Source: Ryuthela nishihirai
Lineage: Eukaryota; Arthropoda; Arachnida; Araneae; Heptathelidae
Assembly: GCA_038380435.1 (NCBI GenBank)
Contig: JAWZYU010000011.1
Coordinates: forward strand, 74,335,501 to 74,399,500
Direction of reading: 5' to 3'
Length of the DNA stretch: 64,000 nucleotides
The notes beneath the pieces are model-generated. The model had not been told where the DNA came from. It made no database searches and worked only from the letters and a program-made list of their open reading frames with translations. Below are positions 10,559 through 20,789 of this stretch, piece by piece. The position numbers and the translations under genes were made by a program. Each line of letters opens with the position of its first letter. Position 1 is the first letter of the stretch.

Positions 10559-11623
10559 GAAATGATAGACACCGCACCTTCCACTCTTATCTGCAAATCC
10601 GAGTTCACCAGTTAGAAATTATCTCCTGCACAACATCCATCTAGGTCGAGAACTACACAATTTTTTTCCATCACTAAGAAATTGTGGCAAACTTAGCAGA
10701 AATCACAACAGAGCTATAACTAATGCGATCCAGTTCACTCCAGTCAACATCTGAATACTGAAATAACTCATAAGCAAGACGGAAAGCACACAATTTATGA
10801 TTAGGAAAGTAGATCCCAGAGTGTAATTCGCGTAACACAATGTTATATAGAAGGTGAAGAATAGTTACTTCACGATATTTCGTCACCTTGTCACTGTGAT
10901 CTACCATTGAACGTACATGATGCAACACCAGATCTCTAAAAGACATTTCTAAATTGAGCCAGAAAAGAATCTAAAAGTATGGAAGGTAGTGCCACAATTG
11001 AGCACGTGTAACAATACACATTACTTCTCTCTAGATTTTAAAAGCAAAGTTTTAGCGATGAAAACTGTTTAAGGTGAAAAGATAAAAAGACTGTACAAGT
11101 CAGGAGAATTTGTTCCGTTTAGTGTACTTTTATTAAACTTATTTTAACCGTAGAAACTTATCGACTGTTGAAGTGAAATGAAAATTATAAAGAGAAAATG
11201 ATTTGTGAGGCGTGTTGTTAACATTAAAAAGAAAGAGAGAAAAAAATGCCAAGGGTGTGTAAGAGAGACTGAAACCCATCTTTGGAAACAGGTTATGATG
11301 GAGAAAAGAAATTGTAACGATTGGTAATCCTTTCTACAAAATAAGCTGGTTCTGTAAAGAACCTTTTTTTTCTTTGCCTTTTCTTGTGTTATGCCATCAC
11401 TTCAACAATGTTTGCTATTTCTATGGAGGTCATAGCGTCCTCCACCACGGAATGATAGTCCATGCTTTACTGCCATTTCTTCTGCAAAACAGACTCTGCA
11501 CAGATATTCATGCGCCACTTCATCCAGTTCAATGGTGATGGTTTCTCCATCACGTGTTTTTTCTGTTAATATATGCATTAAAATTTGTAGACATTCTTCA
11601 TATGACATGGGCTATATAGTTTC

Positions 11624-11820
11624 TTTCATCAATTCCTCCTTTGTACCTACCACATCAAAGCTACATGTATTTGCCTGTTGATACAATATCTTACAATATA
11701 AGGAAGGTGGTCTAAATTCCATACCTTTTCTCCAGGAAGAGGGTAGACCGATAATATGTCTAGATATGAATCTTATGGTTTTTGCATCCTTTTCGGAAAA
11801 TAGTTGGTAAGGTCGTAGGT
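11624..11820. repeat. Direct repeat unit 2 (about 200 bp)
   Basis: Second copy of the unit at 10352-10558. On the minus strand it reads 'SEKDAKTIRFISRHIIGLP' in an open frame (11881-11612); the matching frame in unit 1 reads nearly the same. Confidence 0.85.
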
Positions 11821-12038
11821 GGCTACGATATATACGATGGGATACCGATGCTCTCGGGCATATATTGAACAACTTCACCAAAGGATAGCATAGTTTGCTC
11901 CATAGTGACTAAACACAAAGTGAGAGGTTAACATTATCAGCACCTGGCTATCGTAAGGTGATGCCGCTGCTACGTCATCAAAGGCTTTCTCATTGGATAC
12001 TGACAGTCAAGTGATCCCATCACTTCTCTACCTTACTT

Positions 12039-12163
12039 TGACGTCACGATGGAATCTGGACTTGTAGAACCTTTGTTGGTCCCCACTTACAAATGGCTAC
12101 TGTAACTTGGAACGGGAGCGAGTCTCTGACGTCACGATCAAGTCTGGACTTGTAGAACCTTTG
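12039..12163. promoter_or_regulatory. Two 37-bp repeats each with a perfect CRE-like TGACGTCA
   Basis: Units at 12039-12075 and 12127-12163 share TGACGTCACGAT, then ctggacttgtagaaccttt, with a 5-base variable stretch between. A related 'ctacgtcatc' lies at about 11973. The palindromic octamer matches the consensus bound by CREB/ATF bZIP factors. The block lies 130 to 260 bp upstream of the minus-strand ATG at 11904 and could be its promoter, but that link is inferred from position only. Confidence 0.4.
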
Positions 12164-12479
12164 GTGCTTTCCTGGAAGGGGAGCGTGGACCTGGTTTACC
12201 TCCTGTGAGATTGTTCAAGTATTGAGGGGTGTTGGTCTACAAACAGAAGAGGAGGAATGATCGTCTGAAAAGAATTGGTCCTGGGAAACAAATACACTTA
12301 GTTGCAGTTTCAGAGTACTTGAAATCTAAAACCTTAGAAAGAAGTCATTTGATGTATAGCTCTTGAGTTATTCAGGAATTGGGTTGGTTATTACCTTATT
12401 TTTAGAATTATAATTTTTATATACTATTTATTTGAACTCACGCTCAGTTTCTATCCATTTATAGCAATACTAATGATTA

Positions 12480-12487
12480 ATAATAAC
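12480..12487. repeat. TSD of hAT transposon (left)
   Basis: ataataac, repeated exactly at 19551-19558. Confidence 0.93.
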
Positions 12488-13430
12488 CAGGGCAGTGCCT
12501 GCTATGATACAGAGAGGCGGCCGTCAGGCGTCACCGTAAGGGGGCGGCATAAGCAGCGAAATGAAAATACAATTTGAACCATTCAATAATTAAAAATCTT
12601 TACGCAACGCTTTTCTATATTGGTCTATGTTATTCCGATATTGATGTATACGATTTATGATTTATCGTACGGCTCTGCCTAAGCGCTTTCGTTACCCTTT
12701 GATCTCGGTTTCTGGTGGAGGTGCATCGTTGGCGAGCGTTCGCCGAAAGACTTTTGATCTGACAGCGCGAAGCTATTATTTTTGTTTGTAATGTACCGCG
12801 CGGCCGCTCCTAAAAGCTGAGGCGGCAATTATCACAAAAGACAATTGCACGTGTTACCTGTTGATAGTTCTGCTTTGAGCTTACAATCATTGACAATATT
12901 TGATTTTAATGTTAGTTTGTCATGAGAAGTGGCAAGTGGCTGTGCTGTATTTAAATCAGTAAATCAGATATATATCTGTATCAGTATAATATTTGTGCAT
13001 TTATACTAATTCAGTTTTTGTGTTTAAAAAGTAGATCAGGTAAGAGAATTATTGTTTTTTACAGCAATTGTAGTTACTTATTATCATTGAAAATGATTAT
13101 GTTATGACATAGGGACTCGAATTAAAAAGTAGCATTTGCATGGACTGGGTATACCTCAGGTGCGGAACGTGTGCCTCTGTGTGATAGATAAGAGAGTTAT
13201 TTAGGTAATATTGGGCTACTTTTGCGTTCTGTGTGTGATAGAGAGAGAGTTGCTTAGGAAATATTTGCATTTGCCTACTTTTGCGTTCGTTATTTATTGC
13301 TCTATTTTTACCAAATTCATATACGTTGAAGTGGAGACAATACAATAACAAGTTAAAGAAAGGCAAATATCAAAACGGCTGCTAGCTGTCAATTTGACAG
13401 ATATTCGTTATCTATTTATTATGTTCTGTT

Positions 13431-16400
13431 ACTGGACAGATATATGGCTCTGAGCTTGATTATGGATCCTGATTTTGCTGCACTGGTGGGCTTCTGTGGA
13501 GGGAAAATCTTCCGCTGTTTTTTCTGTTTGCTTGTGGGTTGACAGCCCCAAGTGAATAGATTCACAGGATATGTTTATCAGCTGGTGGATAATCCTGAGC
13601 AGAGGTCATCGCAGGCACCTGAACTCTTTCCTTCTATTGGCATCGTCAAATTCTACATTGGAGGAAGTCTTCCAGTGTAGATGGCTTCAGCCTTTGGTGG
13701 TGGGGGAACGGGTCTCTGCCCCATGTCTGCGATTAGGGGGCTGTTTGATATTGTCAGCATTCCCTCTCTCAATAAACATAGTTTCTTTAAACATCCTACT
13801 AACCATTTTCTCTCCATAGGTAGTTGGAATGTGAGGACTCTGCACAGAGCTTTTTCTCTTGATGTCCTCACACAAGAATTCCACCATTATAATTTAGATA
13901 TTCTCGGCTTGCAAGAGACCAGATGGACAGATAAATGTCAGATTCTTAAAAATAATCTTAAATTTCTCTTTTCAGGGAGGGACGACAATAAGCATCACCA
14001 AGGCGTGGGTCTGCTTCTCAGCAGACACGCTAGTGATGCTCTTCTAGGATATGAGTGCATTAATGAAAGGTTTCTTACAGCAAAATTTCAGACAAGCGTT
14101 AAAGACCTGAATGTTATCTGCTGTTATGCCCCCACTGAGGATGCCGATGAGGATGAGAAGGATAGGTTTTATGAACAACTTCAGGATATTTTGAATTCTG
14201 TCAAGAAAGGAGATATTACCCTTGTTCTTGGTGACTTCAATGCCAAAGTTGGTACTGACTCTGACCTTTGGAGAGGGGTGATTGGCCCATTTGGTATTGG
14301 TAGCTGCAATGGCAATGGGCAACGTCTCCTACAGGTAAGTAAACTCAATGGTTTCAGAATAACTAACACATATTACAAACACCGCAACATACATAAGTAC
14401 ACATGGGTTTCACCTGATGGGCTGCATAGGAATACGATTGATTATATATTAATTAACAGCAAATGGGCTACTTCTGCTAGAAATACCAGGGCATATAGGG
14501 GAGCTGAAATTGGATCCGACCATTACCTTGTTAAAAGTGTCTTGCAACTTAAACTTAAAAAGTGTTGTGCTATGGTTAAAAAATTTGCTTTTAATACTGA
14601 AGCTCTGAAAGACCCAGTTATAGCCAAAGCTTACCATGATAGGTTACTTAGTCATTATGACAGTCATGGTATGCTTACTACTGAAGTTGAGGAAGAATGG
14701 GATCATTTTAAACAGGCTTTTTTGGACACTAACAGTACTCTTTTAGGAAAAAAGGAGCAGAAGAGACAGAATTATCTGTGATAAAGCACTTGAGCTGATT
14801 GTGGAAAGAAAGAACTGCAGGAATGTCCTTAATCAATACCCTACTAGTCCTAATAGAAAGCATTACAGAGAATTTAATAAACGTGTAAAAGATCAGTTAG
14901 CTGCTGATAAGAATCTTTGGCTTGATGGTTTGGCTGACAAAGCCGAGGAAGCAGTTAGACAGCACAACAGCAGAGAGCTGTACCAGATAGTTAATGTTTT
15001 GTGTGGTAGAAAACGGACAGGCATACAAGGATTGAAGGATAAACAAGGTAAGGTTATAGAAGGTGAGGATTCTGTCATGGCTAGGTGGGCTGAGCATTTC
15101 AGTGATGTTCTAAACAATGTAGTTAGTTCTATTCCCATTGTTTGCAATGATGATAGATGCATTGGTGGCTTTAATGTTGGCCCTATAACACAATCTGAAG
15201 TTATTTTGGCTGTTTCTAAACTTAAACTTCATAAATCCCCAGGGGTAGATGAAATTACTACGGAAATGCTTAGAGCTGGGAATGTTTCGGTTACCAGTTG
15301 GATGACTGAAATTCTGAATATCTTTTATGATAAAGGCATGGTTCCTAAGGATTTTACCAGATCTATTGTTATCCCTATTTTCAAAAAAGGTGATCGCAGT
15401 TCTTGTGATAACTATAGGGGTATTAGCCTACTCTCTGTTCCAGGTAAAGTTCTTTCCATGATTGTGCTTAATAGAATTAAGAATCTGGTTGACAGTCAAT
15501 TGCGTGATGAGCAATGTGGATTCAGAAGTGGTAGGGGATGTGTGGATCAAATATTTTCACTTAGGCAGATTCTTGAGAAATGTTTAGAGTTTCAGAAACC
15601 TTTGGTTGCTAGCTTTGTTGATTTCAAAAAGGCTTTCGACTCTGTTGATCGTCATAATTTGTGGTTGATTGTGAGATCATATAGTATACCAGACAAGTTA
15701 GTTAACATTATGAAAGCTCTCTATAATAACACTGAGTCGTGTGTGAGAGTTGGTAATTTGTCTCCTTTTCTCTTTAGTTTGGTTATTGATTATGTTATGC
15801 GAAATTCACTTCAAGGGAAAGATTTTGGCCTTAAATGGGCTGGAGATAGGAAAATTTCTGATTTAGATTATGCTGATGATTTAGCCCTTTTGGCAAATGA
15901 TGTTCATGAGATGAACTCTTTCATTCGAGCTGTTGATGAAACTGGTAGTAGAGTAGGTTTGGTTATAAACAGAGAGAAAACTAAAGTGATGAAAATTGGT
16001 CAGGCAGGCTGTGATTCAGTTAATCTGAATGGTTGCAGTCTTGAGCAGGTGTCACAGTTTAATTATCTTGGGAGCTATATAATAGATAATGGTGATGTGC
16101 GGCATGAGATTAACAGACGAATAGGGATTGCTGCCGGGACTTTTAAGAATCTATGGAGAGTGTGGAGAAATAGGCGTATACACCTAAAGACAAAAATTAG
16201 ACTGTATAATAGTTTGGTTCTTTCTAGGGTTAGTTATGGTAGTGAAACGTGGACACTTTGTAAACAAGATGCTTTTGATTCCAGATGCTTACGCAGTATC
16301 TTGGGCATTAGGTGGTTCAACTTTGTAACTAATGATGAGGTTAGGCAAAGGAGTTTGCAACGTCCTTTAAGCAGCATTTTGTGCAGAGAGAGACTCCGTT

Positions 16401-16662
16401 GGTTTGGCCATGTTGCCCGTATGAATAATTATAGATTGACGAATAGGGTGATGAACAGTGTGCCTAAAGGCCTCAGAAAGAAGGGGAGACCTAGGATGCG
16501 GTGGGCAGACAATGTCAAACAGGACCTTGTTAGAATTGGTGTGCAGTGGCCAGATGCAGTAGATGTAGCTCAGGATAGACTTTCTTGGAGAACTAAATTG
16601 CACGGTCTGGTTGGACCTCCATAGCCCATTGCTGCTTGAGGATGATGATGATGATGATGATA
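13431..16662 (+). mobile_element. RTE-clade non-LTR retrotransposon, copy 1
   Basis: Encodes an apurinic-type endonuclease and reverse transcriptase and ends in a (GAT)n microsatellite (16640-16662), a typical RTE 3' end. Compared with the fullest copy (48532-52124) it lacks about 300 bp at the 5' end; its sequence starts matching at actggacagatatatggctc. It interrupts the 5' region of the hAT element. I could not define a clean TSD; 'ctagctgt' words on both sides are probably chance. Confidence 0.88.
13681..16624 (+). pseudogene. RTE ORF: AP endonuclease / reverse transcriptase, broken
   Basis: Start ATG at 13681 directly follows a TAG, and the same arrangement recurs in the other copies. 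The endonuclease domain fills the first 300 residues: 'SWNVRTLHR', 'LQETRWTDK', 'GDFNAKVG', 'NTIDYILIN' and 'GSDHYLVKS' carry the expected metal- and phosphate-contact residues. A 2-bp deletion near 14778 (ctgtgat against ctgagtgat in copy 2) ends this frame. The second frame (14801-16624) holds the RT with 'KSPGVDEITTEML', 'IPIFKKGDRSSCDNYRGIS' and the catalytic 'DYADDLALLAN'. It then has the C-terminal 'RWFGHVARM' and 'GRPRMRWADN' segments. An in-frame deletion removes the RT motif normally reading 'SGVRQGCILSP', so the RT is dead even apart from the frameshift. Confidence 0.9.
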
Positions 16663-16829
16663 CCTACAAATCTTACTAGCTGTGCAACTCATTTCTATCG
16701 TTATTTTATCTACCCTATTTTAATAGCATGATAAGCATCATCATATTTAATAATTTTCAATGACCCCCCCCACCCCCCGGTTGCATCTTTGCGAAGGACT
16801 GTGAATTTTTATTTAATATTTTTATTACA

Positions 16830-19358
16830 GTATAGAACAGAAAAGGAAAAAATTGTCTGGAAGTCAATATAAAAAGAAATGCTTAAAGAAAGAGGAACAA
16901 GGAAGAAAGCTAAGCTATGTTATGAAGGAATTCTTAATACAAAAGTCCTGTTTAGATGAGCCGTCCACATCCACATCAACAGTGACTGCTTTGGATTTGG
17001 CAAATAAAAACTCAGTGCCGCCGCCCCAATCACTTCCAGAAGTTGTTGAAGAGAGCCAAAAAATACCATCAGAAGTTCATCAAGAGCTGGGTAGCAGTAG
17101 TAGTGACAGCCAGCAGATATTAAACGAAATTCCTTCTGATCCTGCATTATGGAATGCTTTCTGCATGTCATCTGAACCTCGTCAAATACTCGTTGAGAGG
17201 GGTCCACATCAAATTAAAGAATTCGTGTTTCCTATTAATAAAGCAAGGCATAGATTTTCGCCCTCGCATTATTTGAAAGTGTTGAGCAATAGTGAAGTCG
17301 TTGAGGGAAGTTGGTTGATTTACTCTATTACAAATGATGCCGTTTTTTGCTTTTGTTGTATATTATTTGATAATTCGTCTGCTATCAATGACTGGTCCAA
17401 AAAAGGTTATTCTGACTGGGGAAATTTTATAAGATCCCTCACAATGCACGAAAAATCTGTAAATCACAGAAATGCTTTTAGAGCATGGAAAGAATTGGAT
17501 ATTCGATTAAAGCAGAAAAAAAAAAAACTATTGACGCTGAATATCAACGAATTATGGATATGGAAATTCAGCATTGGAGAGGAGTTCTAAAAAGAATTAT
17601 GTCAACTATTGGCCTCACAATGCTTTGCTTTTCGTGGAACAACTGAACATTTGTTTCAGCCTAATAACGGAAACTTCCTAAAGTTGGTAGAATTGCTTTC
17701 TGAGTTTGATCCAGTTATGGAAGAACATATCAGGAGAGTTCAACGCGAGTCTGATAAATGGTCTGTGACTTATCTAAGCAATAATATACAAGATGAATTG
17801 ATAAATTTGATGGGAAATGTAATTTTACACAAAATTGTCGAAATAACAAAAATCGCTAAATATTTTTCGATAATCGCCGATTGTAACCCAGACGTAAGTC
17901 ATATTGAACAGCTCTCATTAACAATAAGAGTTGTCGCTTTAAACTCCATTCAAAATAAATATGAAATTCAAGAATTCTTTATTGGTTTTTTTTTTTGAAG
18001 CTAGTGATTCAACCGGAGAGGGTTTGACAGAACTTATTCTGACACATTTGGAAAAGTTAAGTTTGAGTTCAAGTGGCTTAGAGGACAAGGCTATGACAAC
18101 GGAGCTAATATGAAAGGAGTAAGAAAGGGTGTACAAAATAGAATACTTGAAAAATATCCAAGGGCGTTTTATGTGCCCTGCGCATGTCATTCTTTAAACC
18201 TAGTTGTGAATGATGCAGCGTCTTCTTCTACAGAAACAACTTTTTTTTCTATTGTGCAAGAACTTTACACTTTTTTTCCTGGTTCTACAAAGCATTGGGA
18301 AGTGCTAAAAAAATATGTTCACAATTAACTCTAAAACCATTGAGTGCTACTAGGTGGTCAAGCACAGTAGATGCGTTAAAATCTTTACGATTTCAACTTT
18401 GCGAAATCTATGATGCATTATTCCAAATAATAGAAGACATCAACAGAGATGCAGAAACTAAAGTTAAAGCAAGAGAGTTAGCAAAACATATTAAAAATTA
18501 CAAGTTTATATGCGGTGTAATTCTTTGGTATGATATTTTATTTGAAATAAATTCAGTCTCGAAGCTATTGCAATCTGTAACTATAAATTTGTCAGATTGT
18601 GTAAGGATGTTATCAGAAACCATACAAAAAGTGAAAAGTTATAGACAATCTGGATATGATCAGATGAAAATTGCTGCTAATGAGATTGCAGAGAATCTTG
18701 AATGCAGTGCAGAATTTCCTGCCGAAACTGAAATTAGAGCCAGAAGGAAAAAGCGTCAATTTGACTATGAAGAAGCTGTCGATCAACCCTTAACAGAGGA
18801 GAATAAATTTAAAATAAACTTTTTCAATTATATTTTGGACATTACCCTTAATTCTCTGAATGAACGATTCACGCATCTGGAAACACATAGCAAAAATTTT
18901 AAGTTTTTGTATGACATTTAAAACTCAAAGATATAGATGACAAAACGCTAGAAAATTATTGTACCAGTCTCCAGTCAATACTTTCGGTCGAAAATGAATC
19001 AGATATAAATGCAAACGATCTTCAAGAAGAATTACGTGATGTATCCCGACTGCTACCATATTCTATGAAACCTTGGGGTGTTTTAAATTATTTGTGCCAA
19101 AATAACTTAATTACTTTGTATCCGAATATTGTTGTAGCTCTGAGAATTTTATTAACACTCCCTGTCTCTGTAGCTAGTGGGGAAAGAAGTTTTTCCAAAT
19201 TAAGATTAATAAAACACTACTTAAGAAGTTCAATAAGCCAAACAAAACTTAGAAATCTGTCATTAATTTCTATTGAATCTACATTGGCTGCCACTCTAGA
19301 CTACATATCCCTAATTAACGAATTTGCTAAAGTTAAAGTTAGAAGAGTAAAACTGTAG
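16830..19358 (+). pseudogene. hAT transposase (ZMYM1/DUF4371-like), broken
   Basis: Begins after a plausible intron end (tttattacag, 16821-16830) with a basic N-terminus ('EQKRKKLSG', 'KKKCLKKEEQG'). A TTF-type zinc-finger region follows around 17220-17500 ('VFCFCCILF', 'KKGYSDWGNF'). The catalytic region includes 'NPDVSHIEQLSLTIR' (first Asp, about 17890), a shifted 'DSTGEG' (about 18008), 'CACHSLNLVVNDAA' (about 18180) and 'SATRWSS' (about 18340). The C-terminal hAT dimerisation domain is clear at 19150-19290 ('SVASGERSFSKLRL'). Frameshifts occur near 17590 and 18000 (both at homopolymers), at 18050-18120, 18300 and 18920-19060. It carries at least five disabling changes, and none of the pieces could make active protein. 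Confidence 0.9.
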
Positions 19359-19550
19359 TAGATTGTTGTAGCTGATAGCTGATATCATTATTTTAAAGTA
19401 GTTTATATTTTCAAATTAAAAATAGTATTCGTATATTTTGTGCAGTTTTTTATTTAAATCGCAATCGAAGGTTATTTTAATGAAAAAACATTTAAGGGGC
19501 GGCATTTCGAAGACTTGCATCATAATGAGAAAATCTACAGCACGGCCCTG

Positions 19551-19558
19551 ATAATAAC
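19551..19558. repeat. TSD of hAT transposon (right)
   Basis: ataataac, identical to 12480-12487. Confidence 0.93.
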
Positions 19559-19875
19559 TATAATACTAATTTATAATAATTATAATTGGTCAGGCAGGCT
19601 GTGATCGCTAAACATTTCTCATTAAGGTGAAGACAAGGTCTATATTGAGGTCAAATCACATGTAAAGTTAAACGTGCCAACAAATACTTATCACGTGTAA
19701 AAGTGAAATGATAGTTTTTCTACTGCAGGAATGGCAAACCTATAGTATCCGAGACAAGAGTGGAAAGCTGGATGAATTTACTTGGCACACAAGAGCGCTC
19801 AACAAAATCATCGCGTTCCTTTTTTTTGATAAAAATCACTCTTTTTCTATCTCAATTTGAATACGGAAACTCTGC
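19559..19875. other. Intervening sequence with a tiny RTE word
   Basis: AT-rich. Around 19586-19606 'attggtcaggcaggctgtgat' matches the RTE RT region, but only about 20 bp is shared, so it is a scrap or chance. Nothing else recognised. Confidence 0.3.
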
Positions 19876-20782
19876 AATATCTTTTATGATAAATACATGG
19901 TTCCTAAGGATTTTACCAGAACTGTTATTATTCCTATTTTCAAAAAAGGTGATCGCAGTTCTTGTGATAACTATAGGGGTATCAGCCTACTCTCTGTTCC
20001 AGGTAAAGTTCTTTGCATGATTGTGCTTAATAGAATTAAGAATCTGGTTGACAGTCAATTGCATGATGAGCAATGTGGATTCAGAAGTGGTAGGAGATGT
20101 GTGGATCAGATATTTTCACTTAGGCAGATTCTTGAGAAATGTTTAGAGTTTCAGAAACCTTTGGTTGCTAGCTTTGTTGATTTCAAAAAAGGCTTTTGGC
20201 TCTGTTGATCGTCATAATTTGTGGTTGATTGTGAGACCATATGGTATACCTGACAAGTTAGTTAACATAACGAAAGCTCTCTATAATAACACTGAGTCGT
20301 ATGTGAGAGTTGGTAAGGCTTGTAGCAATTGGTTTAGCATTACTTCTGGTGTTCGACAACGGTGCATTTTGTCTCCTTTTCTCTTTAGCTTGGTTATTGA
20401 TTATGTTATGCGAAATTCACTTCAAGGGAAAGGTTTTGGCCTTAAATGGACTGGAGATACGAAAATTTCTGATTTGGATTATGCTGATGATTTAGCCCTT
20501 TTGGCAAATGATGGTGATGAGATGAACTCTTTCATTCGAACTGTTGATGAGACTGGTAGTAGAGTAGGTTTGGTTATAAACAGAGAAAACTAAAGTGATG
20601 AAAATTGGTCAGGCAGGCTGTGATTCAGTTAATCTGAAGGGTTGCAGTCTTGAGCAGGTGTCACATTTTAATTATTTTGGAAGCTATGTAACAGATACTG
20701 GTGATGTGCGGCATGAGATTAACAGACGAATAGGGATTGCTGTCGGTACATTTAAGAATCTATGGAGAGTGTGGAGAAATAG
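19876..20782 (+). pseudogene. RTE reverse transcriptase fragment
   Basis: About 900 bp of the RTE family, starting inside the RT ('DKYMVPKDFTRTVIIPIFKK') and running through the motif lost in copy 1, here 'SGVRQRCILSPF' with Gly to Arg. It continues past 'DYADDLALLAN' to 'NLWRVWRN'. One frameshift lies near 20190 (an extra A in tttcaaaaaaggc) and one near 20588. Both ends are truncated: the left joins unrelated sequence and the right abuts the Penelope-like element at 20783-20795. Confidence 0.88.
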
Positions 20783-20789
20783 TAGTACT

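Larger units (their letters stand above)
9291..11905 (-). other. Coding-like minus-strand region of unknown origin
   Basis: Several minus-strand frames look protein-like but are joined only by frameshifts or possible introns. About 9700-9370 has a proline-rich stretch with 'LIMRLPGHWPPGLPQEV'. About 10000-9890 contains 'GVKFPFKELLKDGSPRYM'. About 10320-10180 is Cys/His-rich ('YGCPKYC', 'SICECGLHQGENIHC'). 10946-10674 and 11608-11402 are open for 90 and 68 codons; the latter starts 'MSYEECLQILMHILTEK'. A minus-strand ATG at 11904 opens 'MEQTMLSFGEVVQYMPES'. I recognise no family. The 200-bp duplication inside argues for tandem gene copies or a repeated element. Confidence 0.35.
12488..19550 (+). 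mobile_element. hAT transposon with nested RTE insertion
   Basis: Left end CAGGGCAGTGCCTGC (12488); right end, reverse complement, CAGGGCCGTGCTGTAG (19550). An exact 8-bp TSD, ataataac, flanks it, which is the hAT hallmark. The total is 7063 bp, of which about 3.2 kb is an RTE retrotransposon inserted at about 13431, leaving a hAT body of roughly 3.8 kb, a normal length. The broken transposase lies at 16830-19358. Subterminal ggggcggc motifs occur near both ends (12540 and 19496). The ends look intact, so it could still have been mobilised in trans. Confidence 0.92.

Noticed and set aside
13097..13366. 89-codon minus-strand frame in the hAT 5' region
   Set aside because: Low-complexity composition, no homology impression, lies in non-coding transposon sequence.
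16673..16690. TSD for RTE copy 1 ('ctagctgt' also at 13383)
   Set aside because: The shared word does not abut either element end.
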